From Nymphaea colorata (Eukaryota; Streptophyta; Magnoliopsida; Nymphaeales; Nymphaeaceae), in NCBI RefSeq assembly GCF_008831285.2, contig NC_045143.1:2923503-2987502 (forward strand): DNA of 64,000 nucleotides, written 5' to 3'. The notes below the pieces were generated by a model. The model saw only the letters and a program-made list of their open reading frames with translations. It was not told where the DNA came from and did no database searches. A program made the translations under genes and the position numbers. Below are positions 58,380 to 64,000 of this stretch, in pieces; the first letter of the stretch is position 1; each line of letters starts with the position of its first letter.

Positions 58380-60136
58380 ATGTCTTCCATCTCTTCCTCT
58401 CTCATTTGTGCAGTGGCTTCTGTGTTGAGGTCGGCATTGAAGTCGAACAAGGAGAAGGGTCTCCTTAATGTGGTGAGGGAGCTCAAGAATGAAGGATACT
58501 CGTAAATGCCCCTTCCCCTCATTTTTTTTCGTTATCATTTTCTCACTTTCATGAGTTATTGATGTCTAAAGAAGGCAACCAATTTTAGTTGTATCTTTTG
58601 CTTCTGGAATACCATCAGATTGAGTATTTGAGGCTTTCAGTTAAAGGATTAGCCTTAGCAGATAAAGAAGGAAAGCATCTCGTTTTACACCAGGCCAATT
58701 GCCTGCCTTTGATCAGATGAGCACCAACTTTTGGAAAACATGTTTTTGGATAGAGATGCAGATTTTGCCAAAGATACTTTTCTTGGGTGGAAGGACTTGA
58801 GCCAGGCATTAGTCCGTTATCTAAAGTTATTGTTATGTCATTTATGTTTGCTTTCGAGCTGCTTTCATAGTCAATTGAATTTACTTTCTGACTGTTTTCC
58901 TCAGCTTCTTCCCTTTTATGTCATTTTATTTAATCAGGATGACAACCTAGGTGGTTCGCATTGCATAATGACACTGATGAAATTTAAAATTTTTCATGAC
59001 AAATAATACTTCAGAATAGATATGCTATTTATTTTTTTTTTCTCCAATGACCTTTACTTCCAAACTTTTAACTTGACAATTGCATATTTGGGTTAGAAAT
59101 AGAAGTTCCATATATAGCCATGGCTGCTTGAATGGTTTCCTGTTGTCTGTTATACTAGCATACCTTACAACAGATCTTGGTGGGCTCGTGTCAAGCAGTC
59201 TATGAAGCCAATCGAGATATTTCGGGTGACTTTGGACTTCTTAGATTTGTGCATCCTCCAATTCATTTGCAAACTTTTTGGACTTTTGCCTTTCTCTTGT
59301 TTGATTATTATCTATTAGGCTTCTTTTCTCTTTCTTTATTTCCATGTTGTATATATCGTGAGATTTATGACATATATGTGTCAATTCATCCTTATTCAAG
59401 TGTTTCATGTAATCTGTTACGTCTTGTAGCTTACAATTTTGGGTTCTTTGGCAGCTACCTTCAAATTACTGTATCTGTAACTAAACTTTTAAAAATTCCA
59501 TTCTGACAGCTACCTTTACTTACATGCTGAATTCTTTTTCTTTGTTATGGAACTCTTGCTTTCAGAATTGTGAGGAACAGAGGAAGTATATGCAGGTATT
59601 TAGTTTTTCATTGTGTGATCCATTTGGTTTTAACCTTGCATTCAGAATGACCAGGAGTCCCTTGTTGGAGGTATTTGTTTTTCGATGATCTTAGTTTTCC
59701 CCCTTTTTTCCTCTTTTTGCTCAATTTCATGATGAAATGTTTGCAACCATTTTCCAACTTCGGGATGAGGCCAGATGGATGCTTAATTGCATGGACAAAC
59801 AAAACTATACCGGTTTTGAAGAGGTTTTTGTAGTCAGGGTAGATTTTGCTGCCAAGTTTGATTATTGTAAGGTATGCTTCGTAAAATGGTTATCTGAATA
59901 AGTTGGATTATTGCAACATTGTGTGTTATCCTTGTCTAAATTAATGTTACAAAGTGCATCATAAAGAATTCTGTATTTCTGGTATTGCTTGCTTGTGGCA
60001 TGTCACAAGGAGAAGAATCATTTGCTTTGTTTTTTGCACTTGGGAGTTCAAATGACTTATGTGTTGTTGAATGTAGCTAACGTTGATAACCTTTCGTCAA
60101 AAATTTGGTATAGTAATGACGCATGTTGTGAAATAG
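58380..60136 (+). CDS. Possible multi-exon gene of unknown family
   Basis: A chain of in-phase pieces is visible. Exon 1 58,380-58,501 (MSSISSSLICAVASVLRSAL, then KSNKEKGLLNVVRELKNEGY, donor GTAAAT). Exon 2 59,174-59,225 (WWARVKQSMKPIEIFR, donor GTGACT). Exon 3 59,566-59,595 (NCEEQRKYMQ, TTTCAG/GTATTT). Exon 4 59,646-59,670 (NDQESLVG, TTTCAG/GTATTT). Exon 5 59,735-59,871 (MFATIFQLRDEARW to DFAAKFDYCK, donor GTATGC). A possible last exon is 60,077-60,136 (LTLITFRQKFG, TAG stop). Phases fit without a stop, giving about 141 residues, mostly charged helix. The exon 5 acceptor reads GATG instead of an AG, so the gene may be broken there. No family was recognised. The upstream 58,250-58,379 is CT-rich like a 5' UTR. 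Confidence 0.35.
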
Positions 60137-60139
60137 TAC

Positions 60140-62570
60140 ACTCAGTAGGAATTTTTGTCCTGGAATAACACAATGGAGGCACTAAGCTGCATAATTGGGA
60201 GAAATGAGTCCAGTCTTTTGAAGGAGTGGCATTTAAGGAGGAGGAAAAGAAAAATGGTGATGGACAAGTTTCTTTGCAAGATATTTTCCTGGATTCATTT
60301 TGGGGTTCAGGTCTCTTGTCATATATATGCACGGGCATTGCACCTTGATTATCATGAAGGTGTCTTTCACTATTCATGTAGTTCTTCCATACATGACATA
60401 GAAAGTGCTGATCTTGACCGATGATCTTGTTCAACATCCTGTATAAATTGAGAATATGATCTGTATGAACATTATCTATTTTTCCTTGCTTTTGAAGATA
60501 ATTTATGTTGCTATGTGTCTACAGCTGTGCATGCAATTTGACAACATGTGGTGTTTAAATTTGACCACATGGGTCTATGTTTTTGCTTGTTACTGTTGTT
60601 TATGTTCTACGTCAATCTTTCTCTTCTAGAAAATCTGGAAATATGTTTCTTATATCAAACTAAAAAATATGTTTTTGAAAATCTGGAAATATGTTTCTTT
60701 ATCATTAAACACAGACATATATTTCTCAGTCATCACACACAAATTAAAATGGGAATCAAAAAGATTTTTCTCATTCTATTTTTTCAAAAAATATATTTTC
60801 AAAAATATATTTCCAATTCCATATTTCTAAGCCATCAAACGGCCCCAAAGGCCCTCCCTTTTTCCACCCTTTCCCTCTCTCCCCTTCTATCTTGAATCAC
60901 GAAAAAATCAAGTGAAAATTTCTTTCTTTTTTTTTTTACGGATTCAACTGGCGCCATCAAATGGAGGAAAAATTCCACTGCTCAAAAGTCGATTTCAGGG
61001 TCAATTCTCCCTGGAAAAAAGTCGGACCCTTTTCAACGATTTTTTTTCTGCCCGTTAGGGCTTCTTCCGTCGCGCGCCTCTTCCATTGCGCTCCTCTCCT
61101 TCGCTACCGCCTCTTCATCACGCTCTTCCTCGCTTCTCGTTGTCATCGCAATCAGTCCATCAGTTCTTCCTTTCATCGCCAGATTTTGCATTTCGATCGA
61201 CTTTCCACCACAAACAGTCGATCGGTTTCTCCGAGGTCCATCCTCTGTTTCTGTCTCATTCAGTCTCGTGTTTTTTCATTTGATAGTTTTTAGTTGGTAA
61301 TCGTCTTAATCTCCCAGCTGCGGTTTTGGGGAGTGGAAATTCACCATTTTAATACTTTCTTTTCTTTTTGTTTTTTTGTTGTTCGTTATTCTTTTTGTTT
61401 GGGTCCCTTTCTCCATTTCTTCTAGGGATTTTGGTCCTTTGTTGTGTTTCATGCATCTGCTGTTGCTTTCTTCTTTCTCTGTTTTGTAATGGTAGCTCAA
61501 GTTTTTGAAAGTTTTGTTTCATGATTCGTTTCCCCGGATGCTAAGTTAATTTTTTTTTTGTGAGGATTTTGTTAGTTTTACTATCTCTCTTTTTTATTTT
61601 GTGTTCCGTGCTTCCGTTTGTTCGTTTTGCGATTGTACCCTGGTTTTCCTACCCATAAACTTTTAGATGACAGAGATATTTGATATTTCTTTGAAACTGT
61701 GATTTCCAGGATGACTGTTGCCCTTCTTTTGTGCGGGTTTTTATTTTTTGCCCGTCAGGGCACGCACTCTCCCCTGCTGCCTCACACTGCTTCGTTTCCC
61801 CATCTTCTTCTCGAGCAGGAATTCTTCTTTTTCTGGTATTCTCTTTCTCTTTACCTCTCTCGTGCACAGGCACACGAGTTGAACGAATGACTGATGCCCT
61901 TCTTTTGTTTTTCTCCTGATGTTTTCGCAGGCCTCCACGGCAGCAATCAGGAGGATCCATCATCTCCTGCCCCCGAAAGCAGCGCCATCGTTCCTCTCTT
62001 CAGAAACAAAGTCTCATTGCTCTGGGGCCCGTGACCTGTTCATCTGCTTTTTTCTTTTTTATCTGTTTTTGAATTGAGATAATTGCCGAAAGCTTTTGAT
62101 CATTTGCAATTTGAGGTCGCACTTTGTCAATGAAAATGGAAGAGAATAGAGGAAAAATGAAATTTGATGGCTCGATTATGTGATTTGGTTTGGAGCAAAA
62201 TCACACATGGGCTTCTGTTTATGATCAATTTTTGTGGATTAGATTTGTTCTGAAGCGATTGTTTGTGCTTTCCTTGCCCGTAGAAGCAGGTTCATGAAGA
62301 GTTGGTAGAGAGACGGAGAAAATGATGTGTACATAATTGCAGTTTACTGTTCATGAAGAGCTATATTAAGTTCTTGAATGTAAGTTGATATATCAAAACT
62401 AATGAGAACTATACATGATAACATGGTGTGAAATCTAAAGGATCTTTTTCTTACAACAACTACACACTTTCTTGTTCCATTTCTTTACTGCTTCCCTTCT
62501 TGTTGCGTTATTGAACTGCATTTGTTACTTAGACGGTTAATTTAGCATCAACAAGTTAAGAACAGTTTGT
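60140..62570. other. T/CT-rich DNA with leader-like segments, no gene established
   Basis: CT-rich blocks at 61,040-61,300 and 61,740-61,860 begin with GCCCGTTAGGGC / GCCCGTCAGGGC, as does the leader before the candidate gene (CCTGTTAGGGC, 58,241). They may be copies of one 5' region. The second ends at TTTTCGCAG (61,930) before GLHGSNQEDPSSPAPESS, a short open stretch with no match. 60,620-60,720 holds a direct repeat of AAAATCTGGAAATATGTTTCTT. Confidence 0.35.
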
Positions 62571-62571
62571 G

Positions 62572-63990
62572 AATTAAGAGAGAGTATTACTAAAGGTAAT
62601 GTTGAGAAGGAGAAGGGAGTACGTATCTCTGATATCTTGGGGCCCTGATCTCTCAAAATGCGACATCTCCTTCCTTCTCCTTGCTTCCTCCTCCTCCTGC
62701 ACCTTCTGGTGGTAGAGAGAGAAAAAAAAGGGGGTACAAAAACACTTCCCTTCTTTTATCTTGTGGTTCGATTCTCCCCTTTTTTTTCAGTTTCCTTTCA
62801 AATTCCGGCCGGGTCTATGTCAAAAAAAAGGGCCCCATGAGAACAACGGACAGAAAAAGGCTCAAAATCGGATATAGGAACCATAGAAAGGCCATCACTT
62901 CTCCCAACGTTTGCTTAAATAGATCTCTCTCTGAGACAGCCTTATCTTTCCCCGTTTTTCTATATTTTTTTTCTTCTTCTTCTTTTCAAGATTATTTCCA
63001 TCTACATTTCCATGAATCTTCTCAGATCTGAAATGCTGACTCACTCTACCTAATAAAGGTAAAAATCTTTACCTAATAAAACATTTTGGATATGCTCAGA
63101 CTAATGAAAACGAGAATGGAGGCAGATTTTAATATTTATTTTCTAATCTTTGCTACTTCGGTTTTCATGAAACAGTCTGCTTGACCCTTTTCCGAACGTG
63201 CATGCTACTTCGTGAGTTGGGTCAACGTATAAACATGTCCCTACTTATACATTTTACACAGAAAGTATGTTGCTGTAAGGTATTATTATTCATTGGTAGT
63301 TGGAGTTGTTTCCTTCCGTTCTTTTCGAATCCATTGAAGCTTGAATCTTTTATGAGGACATCGACACGATGCCACCCAGCTTCCTTCGTCCGCACCCAGC
63401 ATTCACTCGGAGAGATATCTATTTAAGCAAATGTTGGGAGAAGGGGATGGCCTTCATATCGATCTTGGATCTCTGATTTTGGGTCTTTTTCTGTCGTTGT
63501 TCTCGTCCGGCCTTTTTTTCTTTTTTGGACATGGACTCGGTCCGAATTTGAAAAGAAAATGAAAAACAGGGAGAGAAGAAAAAGAGGGAAGGAAATGAGG
63601 GTTGGATATCGGACAACAAGACAAAAGGAGGGAAGTGTCCTTGTACCCCCCATTTTCTCTCTCTCTCTCTCTCTCTACCGTCGGAAGGAGGAGGAGGAAG
63701 CATGGAGAAAGGAAATGTTGCATTTCGGTTCCCAGATATCAAGGATACATGCTCCCTTCTCCTTCTCAACATTAGCTTGAGTAATAAATAATCTCTCTTA
63801 ATAAACAATTAACATCAGTAAAAGCCCGCTTGCAACTTTAATTGTTTATTAAGGTCCTACCTGTGGGCTCTGGTGTCACATTCAGCACATAACAAACCAA
63901 AGCTCTCGACCAGGCAGAACTCCACTGGCCATCTCTCTGTGGTCTACTTTCTGCTTCTCCTTCTCCGGCCACCATGGATTGTCTCGAGGG
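62572..63990. mobile_element. M-family long-TIR element, copy M4
   Basis: The left end (62,572-62,775: AATTAAGAGAGAGTATTAC, GTTGAGAAGGAGAAGGGAG, CTTTTATCTTGTGG) is repeated reverse-complemented at 63,600-63,805, so the TIRs are about 200 bp. The interior matches M1 and M2 (CTACATTTCCATGAATCTTCTCAG, CATCGACACGATGCCACCCAGC). The right end continues into CCGCTTGCAACTTTAATTGTTTATTAAGG and the block shared with M3. No transposase. Confidence 0.65.
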
Positions 63991-64000
63991 CTCTGGTTTG

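Noticed and set aside
58223-58538. Minus-strand Arg/Glu-rich frames
   Set aside because: They are complements of the CT-rich leader and exon 1 of the plus-strand candidate gene.

Overview
This window is nuclear DNA from a flowering plant. The evidence is plant-specific coding remnants: XS/zf-XS proteins of the IDN2/FDM type, ankyrin-PGG membrane proteins, a trichome-birefringence-like acetyltransferase and the start of an MBF1c coactivator. They lie in AT-rich DNA full of (TA)n tracts, hairpin elements and terminal-inverted-repeat elements. I cannot name the species. No rRNA, tRNA, CRISPR array, or retrotransposon gag/RT/integrase reading frame was recognised.

Layout. 1-4.17 kb: a head-to-tail array of about 1.26-1.30 kb units, each with a truncated minus-strand FDM/IDN2-like gene (zf-XS plus the first residues of the XS domain). 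All three copies carry the same premature stop. Further decayed copies sit at 8.1-8.7 kb (minus) and 43.86-44.12 kb (plus). 5.9-6.3 kb: a broken PGG-domain tail. 8.8-29.5 kb: mostly dispersed and duplicated repeats (pairs 9.15-11.43/20.27-22.55 kb and 18.3-20.2/26.8-28.2 kb), long-TIR elements (family M here), a second repeat family (H here) and two foldbacks at 23.4-24.0 and 25.0-25.6 kb. An ankyrin-PGG pseudogene lies in pieces at 26.4-28.7 kb.

30.85-32.66 kb holds the only gene I consider intact, a two-exon ankyrin-repeat/PGG membrane protein of the ACD6-like type on the minus strand. 37.44-37.56 kb is the N-terminal piece of an MBF1c-like coactivator. 42.3-48.6 kb is a composite: two inverted H copies flank a 2.0-kb palindrome with arms of about 0.91 kb. 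51.2-54.3 kb is a plus-strand TBL pseudogene with a 1.4-kb TIR element in its first visible intron. 57.0-64.0 kb contains nested inverted repeats around a possible unrecognised multi-exon gene (58.4-60.1 kb).

Overall, recognisable genes are rare and mostly broken, and inverted repeats are abundant. Two themes may be linked: decayed copies of an RNA-directed DNA methylation factor, and several long inverted repeats of the kind that can yield small RNAs. That link is inference and needs small-RNA and transcript data.
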